This document shows positions 42,474-51,053 of a stretch of 64,000 nt of DNA, in pieces (within the stretch, counting starts at the first letter, position 1; every line of letters begins with the position of its first letter). A program made the translations under genes and the position numbers. Below the pieces are notes generated by a model. It had not been told where the DNA came from. It made no database searches and saw only the letters and a list, made by a program, of their open reading frames with translations. Source of the DNA: Paenibacillus sp. (GTDB taxonomy: Bacteria > Bacillota > Bacilli > Paenibacillales > YIM-B00363); contig NZ_DASQNA010000008.1 of NCBI RefSeq assembly GCF_035645195.1, forward strand, positions 186,001 to 250,000, given 5' to 3'.

Positions 42474-44698
42474 CCCAAAAGATTTCGTTCGTCGAAGCGG
42501 CGGTCCGCCGGTGGGCGGAGGATTGGCACGACAAGGCGATGCACTTATTTCTCGGCATTTTCTTGTATCAGTATGTCGTTTGGTTCGATTTTTATTGGCT
42601 GGAGGTAACGACGGCGATCGTCGGGTACTCGATGGCCGCCGCGCTCCTCGTCTTCTGGGCCGCGCCGAGGCCTGCGTGGCTTCGCGCGCTGCTGTCCGCG
42701 GCCGCCTGTTTTTACATTACCGCTCAAGCGATTCGGCCGGATCCGGTCGACAATGCGCCGGACCATCTGCTCGGCTGGGTGTTCGGCGCATTGGAATACG
42801 CGACGAGGCTGATGCCGTTCTTGTGGTTTTCGCTCGGGGCGTGGCTCGCGTACGAGGCGGTCCGCTGGTATATTACGACCAAATGGCGGCTGTTCGCCGT
42901 CATGGCGTCCAGCGTCGTCCTGTTTTCGATCGTCGACTCGTTCTCGTTGTTTCGGCTGTGGGAGCAGGTCGCGATCATAATCGGCTGCGGCCTGGTCATG
43001 CTTGTCGTGCATCACTTGAAGCAGCTGAAGACGAGGGATCCGGACGGCTACAGCAACTTGATGAGCTATCCGGTGCCGATCACGGTCATGATCATTACGA
43101 TCATCTCCGCGTCGCTGTCGCTAGGGATGCTCGCGCCGAGCATCCGCCCGATCATCATGGATCCGTACACCGCTTGGAAAACGTACCAAGGCGAGGTCGT
43201 GCCGGCGTTCAGCAGCGGGCCCGGCTTCGCGGCGCTCGCGCCCGCCAGCTCCTCGTCCGGCTATAGCCGCGACGACGCGAATCTCGGCGGCGCGTTCCGG
43301 TTCGACTACACGCCGGTGTTCACCGTCGACACGTCGAGGCGCAGCTACTGGCGCGGGGAAACGCGCGCCGTCTATAACGGCGCCGGCTGGGAGGAGAAAT
43401 CGTTCGACGACCGGGAACGGCTCGAGCCGCTCCGGCCGTCCGAGCCGCTGCTCGTCCCCCCGGAAGAGGGAGGCCTCGACACGATCGAGGTGACGCAAAC
43501 GTTCCGAGTCGTCGAAGGAAAGTCGTTCCCGGTGCTGTTCAGCGCGCCGTACGCGCAAACGGTGGAGCCCGGCGTCGTGAACGGCGAACCGGTCCGGTTC
43601 GGCCGCGCGTTTTGGGACATGTCGGATCAGTCGATGATTTGGGTCGAGCGCCCGAACAATCCGTACCCAGCTTCCTATAAGGTCACCTCGCTCATGCCCG
43701 TCATCGACGAGGAGAAGCTGAAGCAGGCGGCGCCCGTCTCCGACCCGAGGGAGTTCCGCGAATATTTGCAGCTGCCGGACACGCTTCCGGAGCGGGTCGC
43801 GGCGCTGGCGGCCGAAGTGACGAAGGAGGCGGCCAGCCCGTACGAGAAGGCAAAGGCGCTCGAGAAGTATCTCAGCATGACGTTCCCGTACACGAACGAG
43901 CCGGATTTGACGAAGCGGCAGAGCGCCGATTTCGTCGACAGCTTCTTGTTCGAGGTGCAGGAAGGATACTGCGACTACTTTTCGACGGCGATGGTCGTCA
44001 TGGCGCGGACGCTTGGCCTTCCCGCCCGCTGGGTGAAAGGCTACGTCCCCGGGCAATCGAACGCCGACATGATTTTCGAGCAGTATTTGCCCGGCGACGA
44101 GTTCGACATCGACGGACCCGGAATGTTCACGGTGCGAAATTCCGACGCGCATTCGTGGGCGGAGGTGTATTTCGAAGGGTATGGCTGGATTCCGTTCGAG
44201 CCGACGTCGGGCTTCGCGCTGCCGATCGTGCAGGTCGAGAACGAAACCGAAGTGACGCTGCCCGAACAATTGTCGGTCGAGACGGAATTGCCGGCGGATG
44301 AGACGGCGCAGCCGGAGAACGGCGTTCGCAGCTTGGTCGTCGCTTCGATCGTGTCGGCTGGCATCGCGGGCATGCTCGTGTTTTTCGCGGTCCGCTACCA
44401 ATGGCTGACGCTGCTTCGGACGCGCGGCTTCCGCAAGTCGCCGAATTACAACGTCAAGTTTTTGGCCGACATGGAACGGCTGCTCGCGCGCTTTAAGCGC
44501 AAAGGCCTCACGTGGTCGGAGCACGAGACGGTGCGCGAAATGATGTCGCGATGGATGCAGCAGCATACGTGGCTGAAAAAAGATTTGGAGGCGCTCCTGC
44601 TGACGTTCGAAAAAGCGAAATACAGCGGAAGCGGGCTGACGGAGGAAGAGTACAACAACGCGGAGCACCGCATCCGCAAGCTGCGCGAAAGCTTGTAG
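42470..44698 (+). CDS. Membrane transglutaminase-like protein (TgpA-type)
   Basis: 742 residues: several N-terminal membrane helices (about 25-220, DUF3488-like), an external region with a papain-like transglutaminase core (probable C501 in EGYCDYFSTAMVVMARTLGL, H561 in DAHSWAEVYF, and WIPFEPT in the position of the Asp motif), one C-terminal helix (about 620-640) and a cytoplasmic DUF4129-like tail (YNVKFLADMERLLARFKRKG). The start ATG 42470 overlaps the DUF58 stop. The Asp usual in the third motif is Glu here, as in related Bacilli proteins. Probably acts on envelope proteins outside the membrane. Confidence 0.92.
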   Translation: MTQKISFVEAAVRRWAEDWHDKAMHLFLGIFLYQYVVWFDFYWLEVTTAIVGYSMAAALLVFWAAPRPAWLRALLSAAACFYITAQAIRPDPVDNAPDHLLGWVFGALEYATRLMPFLWFSLGAWLAYEAVRWYITTKWRLFAVMASSVVLFSIVDSFSLFRLWEQVAIIIGCGLVMLVVHHLKQLKTRDPDGYSNLMSYPVPITVMIITIISASLSLGMLAPSIRPIIMDPYTAWKTYQGEVVPAFSSGPGFAALAPASSSSGYSRDDANLGGAFRFDYTPVFTVDTSRRSYWRGETRAVYNGAGWEEKSFDDRERLEPLRPSEPLLVPPEEGGLDTIEVTQTFRVVEGKSFPVLFSAPYAQTVEPGVVNGEPVRFGRAFWDMSDQSMIWVERPNNPYPASYKVTSLMPVIDEEKLKQAAPVSDPREFREYLQLPDTLPERVAALAAEVTKEAASPYEKAKALEKYLSMTFPYTNEPDLTKRQSADFVDSFLFEVQEGYCDYFSTAMVVMARTLGLPARWVKGYVPGQSNADMIFEQYLPGDEFDIDGPGMFTVRNSDAHSWAEVYFEGYGWIPFEPTSGFALPIVQVENETEVTLPEQLSVETELPADETAQPENGVRSLVVASIVSAGIAGMLVFFAVRYQWLTLLRTRGFRKSPNYNVKFLADMERLLARFKRKGLTWSEHETVREMMSRWMQQHTWLKKDLEALLLTFEKAKYSGSGLTEEEYNNAEHRIRKLRESL

Positions 44699-44708
44699 CT
44701 CAGCAACT

Positions 44709-44750
44709 GGAGCCGGTCGGGGCCGTCATGGGCCTTGGCCGGCTCCTTTT
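44709..44750 (+). terminator. Terminator after the moxR operon
   Basis: GGAGCCGGTC / GGCCGGCTCC with an 18-base partly structured loop and TTTT. Confidence 0.8.
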
Positions 44751-44778
44751 GGCGCGTCGGTGCAAATTATGGTATGAT
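44749..44778 (+). promoter_or_regulatory. Probable promoter of the yqeG operon
   Basis: TTGGCG, 18-bp spacer, TATGAT, ending about 35 nt before the TTG start of yqeG. Both hexamers are close to the sigma-A consensus. Confidence 0.55.
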
Positions 44779-44812
44779 TTGACCCAAGAAACGTTGTCGG
44801 AGGGAATGTACG

Positions 44813-45325
44813 TTGCTGCAAATGCTGCTGCCGAAACAAACGGTTCGCACGATTTACGATATCGACCTAGAGGCGCTGAAAGCGAGCGGCATCCGGGGGA
44901 TTATGACCGACCTCGACAACACGTTAGTCGGGGCGAAGGTGCCTCTGGCGACGCCGGAGCTGGTCCTATGGCTTGACGGCGTGCGCGAGCGCGGGTTCCA
45001 GGTTGTAGTCGTTTCCAATAATAACGAAGCTCGCGTGCGGGCGTTCGCGGAGCCGCTGCGGCTGCCATTCGTCTCGCGCGCCAAGAAACCGCTCAACGCG
45101 GCGTTCTCCAAAGCGCTGACCATGATGGGCTTACGCCCTCATGAAACGGCGATCGTCGGCGACCAGATGATGACGGACGTGCTCGGCGGCAACCGGCTAG
45201 GGTTGTATACGATACTCGTTGAGCCGATTGCGGCTTCCGACGAGGGCTGGGTGACGCGCAACGTCAACCGCAATTTGGAACGGGCGTTTATAACGAGACT
45301 TCGCAAGAAAGGGTGGCTCCCGTAA
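44813..45325 (+). CDS. yqeG: YqeG family HAD phosphatase
   Basis: 170 residues, HAD superfamily IIIA: motif I IMTDLDNTLVGA, motif II VVVSNNN, motif III KPLNAAFSKAL and motif IV IVGDQMMTDVLGG. It is the conserved first gene of the Bacillus yqeG-yqeH-aroE-nadD cluster. The natural substrate is unknown; phosphatidylglycerophosphate phosphatase activity has been shown for plant and fungal relatives. The TTG start has CGGAGGG 8 nt upstream. The yqeH gene follows without a gap. Confidence 0.95.
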   Translation: MLQMLLPKQTVRTIYDIDLEALKASGIRGIMTDLDNTLVGAKVPLATPELVLWLDGVRERGFQVVVVSNNNEARVRAFAEPLRLPFVSRAKKPLNAAFSKALTMMGLRPHETAIVGDQMMTDVLGGNRLGLYTILVEPIAASDEGWVTRNVNRNLERAFITRLRKKGWLP

Positions 45326-46450
45326 GTGGCAGAACCGAATCGAACGGTAGAAGGCCGCTGCTCCGGCTGCGGCGTAGCGGTGCAAAGCGAGAACAAGGGG
45401 GCGCTCGGCTACGTGCCGGCATCGGCCCTCGAACGCAGGCCCATCATATGCCAGCGCTGCTTCCGCATGAAGCATTACAATGAGGCGTCCAGCGTCACCC
45501 CGGATCAAGGCGAGTTCCTGCGCATGTTGAACGAGGTCGGCAATACGGACAGCCTCGTTGTCCATATTACGGACATTTTCGATTTCGAAGGTAGCTTAAT
45601 CGGGGGGCTGCAGCGTTTCGTTGGCAGCAATGAGGTCGTGCTCGTCGTGAACAAAATCGATCTTTTGCCGCCCGGCACGAACCCGAACCGGATTCGCAAC
45701 TGGGTGCAGAAGCGAGCGAAGGAGGAAGGGCTGCGCACGGTCGAGGTGGCGCTCGTCAGCGCGAAGCGGGGCACCGGGTTCGAGCGGCTCGTCGAAGCGA
45801 TCGAAGAGCATCGGCGCGGCCGCGACGTGTTCATCGTCGGCGCGACCAACGTCGGCAAGAGCTCGCTCGTCAACCGCTTGATCGCCGACTACAGCGATTT
45901 GGACGCCGAGGTGACGGTGTCGTCGTATCCGGGAACGACGCTCGATTTGATTCGCATCCCGCTCGACGACGGCTCGAACGTCATCGACACGCCGGGGATC
46001 GTTTACGAGTCGCGTCTCACGGAGCTGGTGCCCAAAGAATACCTCGGCATGATCGTGCCGCATAAGCCGGTCAAGCCGGCCACGTACCAGCTCGACTCGG
46101 CGCAGACGCTGTTCTTCGGCGCGCTCGCCCGCTTCGATTTCGTAGAAGGGGCGCATCAATCGTTCACCTGCTACGTCAGCCCGTCGCTCACGATCCATCG
46201 GACGAAGCTCGAGCGGGCGGACGCGTTGTACGCGTCGCACGCGGGCGAGCTGCTGCAGCCGCCGAGGAAAGAAGATATAGACGCGCTGCCGCCGTTTGCG
46301 AAGCATCGGTTCCGCATTAAGCCGGGGACGGATACGGACATTTATATTTCGGGGCTCGGCTGGATTCGAGCGCACGGGGAGACCGGCGCGATCGTGGACG
46401 TGCATGCGCCGAAGGGCGTCAAGGCGATCATTCGCGACGCGCTCATTTAA
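45326..46450 (+). CDS. yqeH: Ribosome biogenesis GTPase YqeH
   Basis: 374 residues. N-terminal zinc finger (CSGCG and ICQRC), then a circularly permuted GTPase: G4 VNKIDLLP, G5 SAKRGTGF, G1 GATNVGKSS, G3 DTPG, followed by a C-terminal RNA-binding part. YqeH is needed for 30S subunit assembly. The GTG start follows the yqeG stop at once (TAAGTG), and the RBS is inside yqeG (AAAGGGTGG). Length agrees with the Bacillus protein. Confidence 0.97.
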   Translation: MAEPNRTVEGRCSGCGVAVQSENKGALGYVPASALERRPIICQRCFRMKHYNEASSVTPDQGEFLRMLNEVGNTDSLVVHITDIFDFEGSLIGGLQRFVGSNEVVLVVNKIDLLPPGTNPNRIRNWVQKRAKEEGLRTVEVALVSAKRGTGFERLVEAIEEHRRGRDVFIVGATNVGKSSLVNRLIADYSDLDAEVTVSSYPGTTLDLIRIPLDDGSNVIDTPGIVYESRLTELVPKEYLGMIVPHKPVKPATYQLDSAQTLFFGALARFDFVEGAHQSFTCYVSPSLTIHRTKLERADALYASHAGELLQPPRKEDIDALPPFAKHRFRIKPGTDTDIYISGLGWIRAHGETGAIVDVHAPKGVKAIIRDALI

Positions 46451-46507
46451 GAGGTCCGCGGCGCATCGGTTTTCGCGCAAGGGATGGAAGCAAAGGGGAG
46501 AAGAGAG

Positions 46508-47404
46508 ATGGACAAGCAGGGGGAGGCGCGCGGCGTCTCGTTCGACAGCGCCACGCTGCTGTACGGCGTATTCGGCGATCCGGTGCGCCATTCGAAATCG
46601 CCGATCATGCTCGGCCGCGCGTTCGCGGAGACCGGAATGAACGCGGCGTACGTCGCGTTCCATGTCAAGCCGGAGGCGCTCGGGGACGCGATTCGCGGCG
46701 TCCGGGCGCTCGGCATCCGCGGCGTCAACGTAACGATTCCGCACAAGGTCGAAGTCATGAAATATCTCGACGACATCGACGAGACGGCGCGGGCCATCGG
46801 GGCGGTCAATACGGTCGTCAACCGGGACGGACGCTTGATCGGGTACAACACGGACGGCATCGGCTACGTCCGTTCGCTCAAAGAAGAGACGGGGGCGGCC
46901 GTCGCGGGCGCCCGGATCTTGATGCTCGGAGCCGGAGGTGCGTCCCGCGGCGTCGGGTACGCGCTCGCGAAGGAGTCGCCGGCGAAGCTGTATATCGCTA
47001 ACCGAACCGCGTCGAAGGCCGAGGAGCTCGCGAACGATTTGACCGCCGTCGCGGACGCGGTCGGAATCGGTTGGGACCGAATCGACCATATTATAGGCGA
47101 AGTGGATATTATCATTAACACGACCCCGATCGGCATGCATCCGAACGCGGACGACGTCCCGATCGACGTATCGGGCATTCGGAGAGGCGCCGTCGTCAGC
47201 GATTTGATTTACAACCCGCTGACGACGAAGCTGCTGCGCGAAGCCGAAGCGGCCGGCGCCGTCGTTCACGGCGGGCTCGGCATGTTCGTGTACCAGGGCG
47301 CCTACGCCTTCGAATATTGGACCGGCGAGCCGGCGCCCGCCGCGGCGATGCGCGAAGCGGTGCTCGAGGCGTTCGGCGCGCGGATCGAGGGGACGAAGGC
47401 GTGA
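46508..47404 (+). CDS. aroE: Shikimate dehydrogenase
   Basis: 298 residues. Substrate-binding start YGVFGDPVRHSKSP, catalytic VNVTIPHKVEVMKYLDD (Lys) and GYNTDGIGYV (Asp), then the NADP-binding LMLGAGGASRGVGYALAKE and NRTASKAEEL. It reduces 3-dehydroshikimate to shikimate in aromatic amino acid synthesis. ATG 46508 is chosen from AAAGGGGAG 7 nt upstream. The stop overlaps the GTG start of nadD (GTGA). In Bacillus a yhbY-like gene (yqeI) sits between these two; here it is absent. Confidence 0.97.
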   Translation: MDKQGEARGVSFDSATLLYGVFGDPVRHSKSPIMLGRAFAETGMNAAYVAFHVKPEALGDAIRGVRALGIRGVNVTIPHKVEVMKYLDDIDETARAIGAVNTVVNRDGRLIGYNTDGIGYVRSLKEETGAAVAGARILMLGAGGASRGVGYALAKESPAKLYIANRTASKAEELANDLTAVADAVGIGWDRIDHIIGEVDIIINTTPIGMHPNADDVPIDVSGIRRGAVVSDLIYNPLTTKLLREAEAAGAVVHGGLGMFVYQGAYAFEYWTGEPAPAAAMREAVLEAFGARIEGTKA

Positions 47405-47991
47405 CGCGGCGCGTCGGTTTGATGGGCGGCACGTTCGACCCGATCCATCTCGGCCATTTGGTCGCGGCGGAGCGGGCGAGGGAGGCGCTGTCGCTCGACG
47501 AGGTCCGTTTCATGCCCACGTACCGCCCGCCGCATAAGTCGACGTCCCCGGCGGCCGCGCCGGAACACCGGCGCGCGATGGTCGAGCTCGCGATTCACGG
47601 GCATCCGGCGTTCCGCCTCGAGCCGATCGAGCTCGAGCGCGGCGGCGTATCGTACGCCGTCGACACCGCGACCGCGCTGAAGGCGCGCGAGCCGGACGCC
47701 GAACTGTTCTGGATCATCGGCGGCGACATGGTGCTGTATTTGCCGAACTGGCACGACATCGAAGCGATCGCGCGGCAGGTGACGTTCCTTGGCCTCACCC
47801 GCCCCGGCTTTCCCGTCGATCGGGAAGCGATTCCGCCGTTCCTCCGGGAACGCGTCGTGCTCGCGGACATGCCCGCGCTCGATATTTCCTCCACCGACAT
47901 CCGCGAGCGAAGGAAGCGCGGGCAGTCGATCCGATACGTGGTGCCGGAAGCGGTCCGGCGATATATCGAGGAGAGGGGGCTGTACGCATGA
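47401..47991 (+). CDS. nadD: Nicotinate-nucleotide adenylyltransferase
   Basis: 196 residues of the nucleotidyltransferase family: GLMGGTFDPIHLGHLVAAER (with the HxGH motif), FMPTYRPPHK, ELFWIIGGDMVLYLPNW and the C-terminal ISSTDIRERRKRGQSIRYVV (ISSTxIR motif). It makes deamido-NAD from nicotinate mononucleotide and ATP. The GTG start overlaps the aroE stop, and its own stop overlaps yqeK as ATGA, so the three are translationally coupled. Confidence 0.97.
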   Translation: MTRRVGLMGGTFDPIHLGHLVAAERAREALSLDEVRFMPTYRPPHKSTSPAAAPEHRRAMVELAIHGHPAFRLEPIELERGGVSYAVDTATALKAREPDAELFWIIGGDMVLYLPNWHDIEAIARQVTFLGLTRPGFPVDREAIPPFLRERVVLADMPALDISSTDIRERRKRGQSIRYVVPEAVRRYIEERGLYA

Positions 47992-48581
47992 CGATGCGCA
48001 TGACCGTCGAGGAAGCGATGGCGCTCGTCGAGCGGGAGATGCCGGCGAAGCGGTGGAAGCATACGCTCGGCGTCGTCGAGTCGGCCGTAGCGCTCGCCGA
48101 ACGGTTCGGGGGCGATGCGGAGAAAGCGCGCGTCGCCGCGATTTTGCACGACGTGGCCAAGTTTTGGCCGGTGGATCGGCAGCGCGCCGCGATCGAAGAA
48201 GAAGGCGCGCCCGCCGGCCTCGACACGCTGCTTTACGACAAGGAGCTGTGGCATTCGCATGCGGGCGCCTACGCCGCGAAGCGCGATTTCGGCGTCGCGG
48301 ACGAAGAGGTGCTGGACGCGATCCGATACCATACGTCGGGCCGAGTCGGCATGACGAAGCTGGACAAAATTATTTGCCTCGCCGATTATATCGAACCCGG
48401 CCGGGATTTTCCCGGCGTGGACCGGCTGCGCGAGCTCGCGAAGACGAGCCTCGAGGAAGCGCTCGTCGCCGGCTTCGACGGCACGATCCGGTTTTTGCTC
48501 GAGCAAGGCAAACGCATTTACCCGTTGACGGTGCTCACCCGCAACGATTTAATAACTTACATTCGATCGGGAGGTTTTTGA
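47988..48581 (+). CDS. yqeK: HD domain hydrolase YqeK (symmetrical Ap4A hydrolase type)
   Basis: 197 residues. HD motifs: KRWKHTLGVVESAVALAERF (H), VAAILHDVAKFWP (HD), LWHSHAGAYAAKRDFGV (H) and ICLADYIEPGRD (D). YqeK proteins hydrolyse diadenosine tetraphosphate to two ADP. Gene order between nadD and rsfS is the same as in Bacillus. ATGA overlap with nadD; rsfS follows directly after the stop. Confidence 0.96.
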   Translation: MTMRMTVEEAMALVEREMPAKRWKHTLGVVESAVALAERFGGDAEKARVAAILHDVAKFWPVDRQRAAIEEEGAPAGLDTLLYDKELWHSHAGAYAAKRDFGVADEEVLDAIRYHTSGRVGMTKLDKIICLADYIEPGRDFPGVDRLRELAKTSLEEALVAGFDGTIRFLLEQGKRIYPLTVLTRNDLITYIRSGGF

Positions 48582-48929
48582 ATGACCGTATCCCCTGACG
48601 CATTGCTGCAAATTGCCGTGGAAGCGGCGGAAGACAAGAAAGCGCAAAACATCGTCGCGCTCGATTTGAAAGGCATTTCTCCGGTAGCCGACTATTACGT
48701 CATCTGCCACGGCAATTCGGACACGCAGGTGCAGTCCATCACGACGGAAATTCGCAAGAAGGCCGAGGAATCCGGCGTCCGCGTCCGCGGCGTCGAAGGG
48801 TTCGACACCGCGCGCTGGGTGCTGCTCGACATCGGCGACGTCGTCGTGCACGTGTTCCACCGCGAGGAGCGGGAGTATTACAACATCGAGCGGCTGTGGT
48901 CGGACGCGAAGTCCGTTGAGCTCGCATGA
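48582..48929 (+). CDS. rsfS: Ribosome silencing factor RsfS
   Basis: 115 residues, Iojap/RsfS family: DKKAQNIVALDLKGISPVAD, YYVICHGNSDTQVQSI, GVEGFDTARWVLLDIGDVVV, HVFHREEREYYNIERLW. It binds ribosomal protein L14 and blocks subunit joining when nutrients are low. GGGAGG is 7 nt before the ATG and the stop overlaps the following S1 gene as ATGA. Confidence 0.97.
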   Translation: MTVSPDALLQIAVEAAEDKKAQNIVALDLKGISPVADYYVICHGNSDTQVQSITTEIRKKAEESGVRVRGVEGFDTARWVLLDIGDVVVHVFHREEREYYNIERLWSDAKSVELA

Positions 48930-50065
48930 ACCGGATGAATCGTTCGGATCGCACGGGCCGCACGGATCGCCCGAACGGAGCGGGCCGCATGGATCGTCCG
49001 CAGCGCGCCGCCCGTCCGGGCGGCGACAATCGCGGGGGGCGCGCGGGTCGGCCGAGCGGCGCCGGGCGCGGGGAGCAGCGCTTCGACCGCCCGCAGCGCG
49101 AGCAGCGCGCCGCTCGCCCGGAACGCGCGCATGACGCCAACTTGGTACGCGTTCCGCCGCTGATGTCGGGGACGGTGCAGAAGCTTCGGGTCAAAGAAGA
49201 GACGTCTCACGGCTTCACGCTGACGAACGGGACGCAGGACGTGCTGCTGCCGTTCCCGGAGGCGCTCGGCCAACCGCTGAAAGCCGGCGTCGACGTGGAC
49301 GCGTATTTGTACCACGACAGCGAAGACCGGATGACGGCGACGCTGCGGGAGCCGCTCGCCAAGGTCGGCGACGTGGCGCGGCTGAAAGTCGCCGACATCC
49401 ATCCGACGCTCGGCTGCTTCCTCGACATCGGGCTCGTCCGGCACGTGCTGCTGCCGGCGAAGGAGCTGCCGAAGGAGCCGTCCGTGTTCCCGAAAGAAGG
49501 GGACGAAGTGTACGTGCTGCTCGACCGCGACAAGGAAGGCCGCTTGCTCGCCCGCGCCGTGAAGGAAGCGGATCTCGAGCGGTACGCCTTCAAGGCGCCG
49601 GAAGCTTGGCGCAACCGGTGGATGGACGCGTGGGTGTACCGGTCGCTGCAGACCGGCGCGCTCGTCGTCGTCGAAGGCGGCGTGCTCGGCTTCGGAGCGA
49701 TCGGGTTCATCCCGTCGCACGAGCGGACGAGGCCGCTGCGCGTTGGCGAGAAGGTGAACGCGCGCGTCACGTTCGTGCGCGAGGACGGGCACGTCAATCT
49801 ATCGATGCGCCAGCGCAAAGAGGTCGGCCGCAACGAAGACGCGGACAAGCTGCTGGCGGAGCTGCGCCGCCGCCCCGACGGCACGATGCCGTATTCGGAT
49901 GAATCGCCGTCGGAGGCGATCTCGAAGCGGTTCGGCATCAGCAAGTCCGCGTTCAAGCGGGCGATCGGCAAGCTGTACAAGGACGGGCTGATCGAGCAGA
50001 AGGGCAGCTGGACCCACTTGACCGAAAAAGGGAAGCAGGCGGCCGAAGGGGAGCCGCTGCAATGA
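48926..50065 (+). CDS. CvfB-like S1 RNA-binding protein with arginine-rich N-terminal tail
   Basis: 379 residues. Residues about 1-68 are a low-complexity basic tail rich in Arg, Gly, Pro and Asp (repeats like RTDRP, RMDRPQRAARPGG, RAGRPSGAGRG). From about residue 70 follow S1-like beta barrels and a winged-helix end as in CvfB/YitL: FLDIGLVRHVLLPAKELPKE, LGFGAIGFIPSHERTRPL, GHVNLSMRQRKEVG, AISKRFGISKSAFKRAIGKL. CvfB binds RNA and influences virulence gene expression in Staphylococcus. The gene is inserted in the yqe cluster between rsfS and yqeM with 4-nt overlaps on both sides, so it is fully part of the operon. The tail could bind RNA or ribosomes. Confidence 0.9.
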   Translation: MNRMNRSDRTGRTDRPNGAGRMDRPQRAARPGGDNRGGRAGRPSGAGRGEQRFDRPQREQRAARPERAHDANLVRVPPLMSGTVQKLRVKEETSHGFTLTNGTQDVLLPFPEALGQPLKAGVDVDAYLYHDSEDRMTATLREPLAKVGDVARLKVADIHPTLGCFLDIGLVRHVLLPAKELPKEPSVFPKEGDEVYVLLDRDKEGRLLARAVKEADLERYAFKAPEAWRNRWMDAWVYRSLQTGALVVVEGGVLGFGAIGFIPSHERTRPLRVGEKVNARVTFVREDGHVNLSMRQRKEVGRNEDADKLLAELRRRPDGTMPYSDESPSEAISKRFGISKSAFKRAIGKLYKDGLIEQKGSWTHLTEKGKQAAEGEPLQ

Positions 50066-50859
50066 CGACGCGCGCATCCGAAACGGCGGGACGCGCGCCG
50101 TACGGCGTGTTCGCGTACGTGTACGACCGGCTGATGGCCGACATGCCGTACGGGGAATGGCTCGGCTGGCTGGAGGAATATTGGACGGAGCGAGGCCGCC
50201 CCGAGACGGTCGTCGACCTCGGCTGCGGCACCGGCACGATCGCGATTCCGCTGGCGCAGGCGGGGCTGTCGGTCGTCGGCATCGATTTGTCCGGCGACAT
50301 GCTGGCGGTCGCGCGGCACAAGGAAGCGTCCGTCCGCTCCGAACTGCACGTGCCCGGCGAACTGCGCTGGGTAGAGGGCGATATGCGGGAGTGGGCGCTG
50401 CCCGAACCGGTCGACGCAGCGGTATCGCTGTGCGACTGCGTTAATTATTTGCTCACGGAAGAGGACGTCCTGCGCATGTTCCGGCGCACGTACGAGGGAC
50501 TGAAGCCCGGCGGCGCGCTGCTGTTCGATGCGCATCACGCGAATCGCCTCGAGGAGCTGGCGGCAACCGAGCCGTTCTGCCTTGACGAGGAGGACGTCTC
50601 TTACATATGGACGTGCGAGCTGGACGAAGCGTCCGCGACGATCGAGCACCGAGTGTCGTTCTTCCTGCCGGAGCCGGACGGGCGGTACGTTCGCGTCGTC
50701 GAGACGCATCGGCAGCGGGCGTACCCGGAAGCGACGCTGCGCCGGCTGCTCGCGGAAGCGGGCTTTACGGACGTCGAGACGTTCGCGGACTTCACCTTCG
50801 AGCCGGTGGACGACGAGGCGACGCTGCGGATGTTTTTCGCGGCGACGAAGCCGGGCTGA
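50062..50859 (+). CDS. yqeM: YqeM-type class I SAM-dependent methyltransferase
   Basis: 265 residues: YGVFAYVYDRLMADMPYGEW start typical for YqeM, motif I VVDLGCGTG, motif II VVGIDLSGDM, WVEGDMREWALPEPVDAAVS, and LKPGGALLFDAHHANRL. The substrate is not known. Position at the end of the yqeG-rsfS cluster is the same as in Bacillus, where comER follows; here comER has moved about 5 kb away. ATGA overlap with the S1 gene. A terminator follows. Confidence 0.92.
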   Translation: MTTRASETAGRAPYGVFAYVYDRLMADMPYGEWLGWLEEYWTERGRPETVVDLGCGTGTIAIPLAQAGLSVVGIDLSGDMLAVARHKEASVRSELHVPGELRWVEGDMREWALPEPVDAAVSLCDCVNYLLTEEDVLRMFRRTYEGLKPGGALLFDAHHANRLEELAATEPFCLDEEDVSYIWTCELDEASATIEHRVSFFLPEPDGRYVRVVETHRQRAYPEATLRRLLAEAGFTDVETFADFTFEPVDDEATLRMFFAATKPG

Positions 50860-50889
50860 CAGGACGAACGAAGTAAAAAAGAAAATCGA

Positions 50890-50941
50890 CGCGGCGGTCC
50901 GAAGTGCAGGCGAGTGATGCACCGGGCCGCCGCGTATTTTG
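50890..50941 (+). terminator. Terminator of the yqe operon
   Basis: CGCGGCGGTCCG / CGGGCCGCCGCG stem with a 21-base loop containing a second small hairpin (GTGCA...TGCAC), then TATTTT. Confidence 0.8.
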
Positions 50942-50969
50942 AATCGCGCGAATCGATCCCGGCGCGCCC

Positions 50970-50998
50970 TTACACGACTCGTCAGGTCTGGTATAATC
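50970..50998 (+). promoter_or_regulatory. Promoter of the GGDEF-EAL gene (extended -10)
   Basis: TGGTATAAT at about 50989-50997, a TG-extended perfect -10, with a weak TTACAC at a -35-like distance. Confidence 0.55.
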
Positions 50999-51053
50999 AA
51001 CTTCATCCATCCGGTCAATCCTTTACCAGAAAGCAAGGGAGCACACCACATCG

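Noticed and set aside
50884-50940. Small RNA between the yqe operon and the GGDEF-EAL gene
   Set aside because: The structure is explained by a terminator hairpin with nested stem, and no promoter precedes it.
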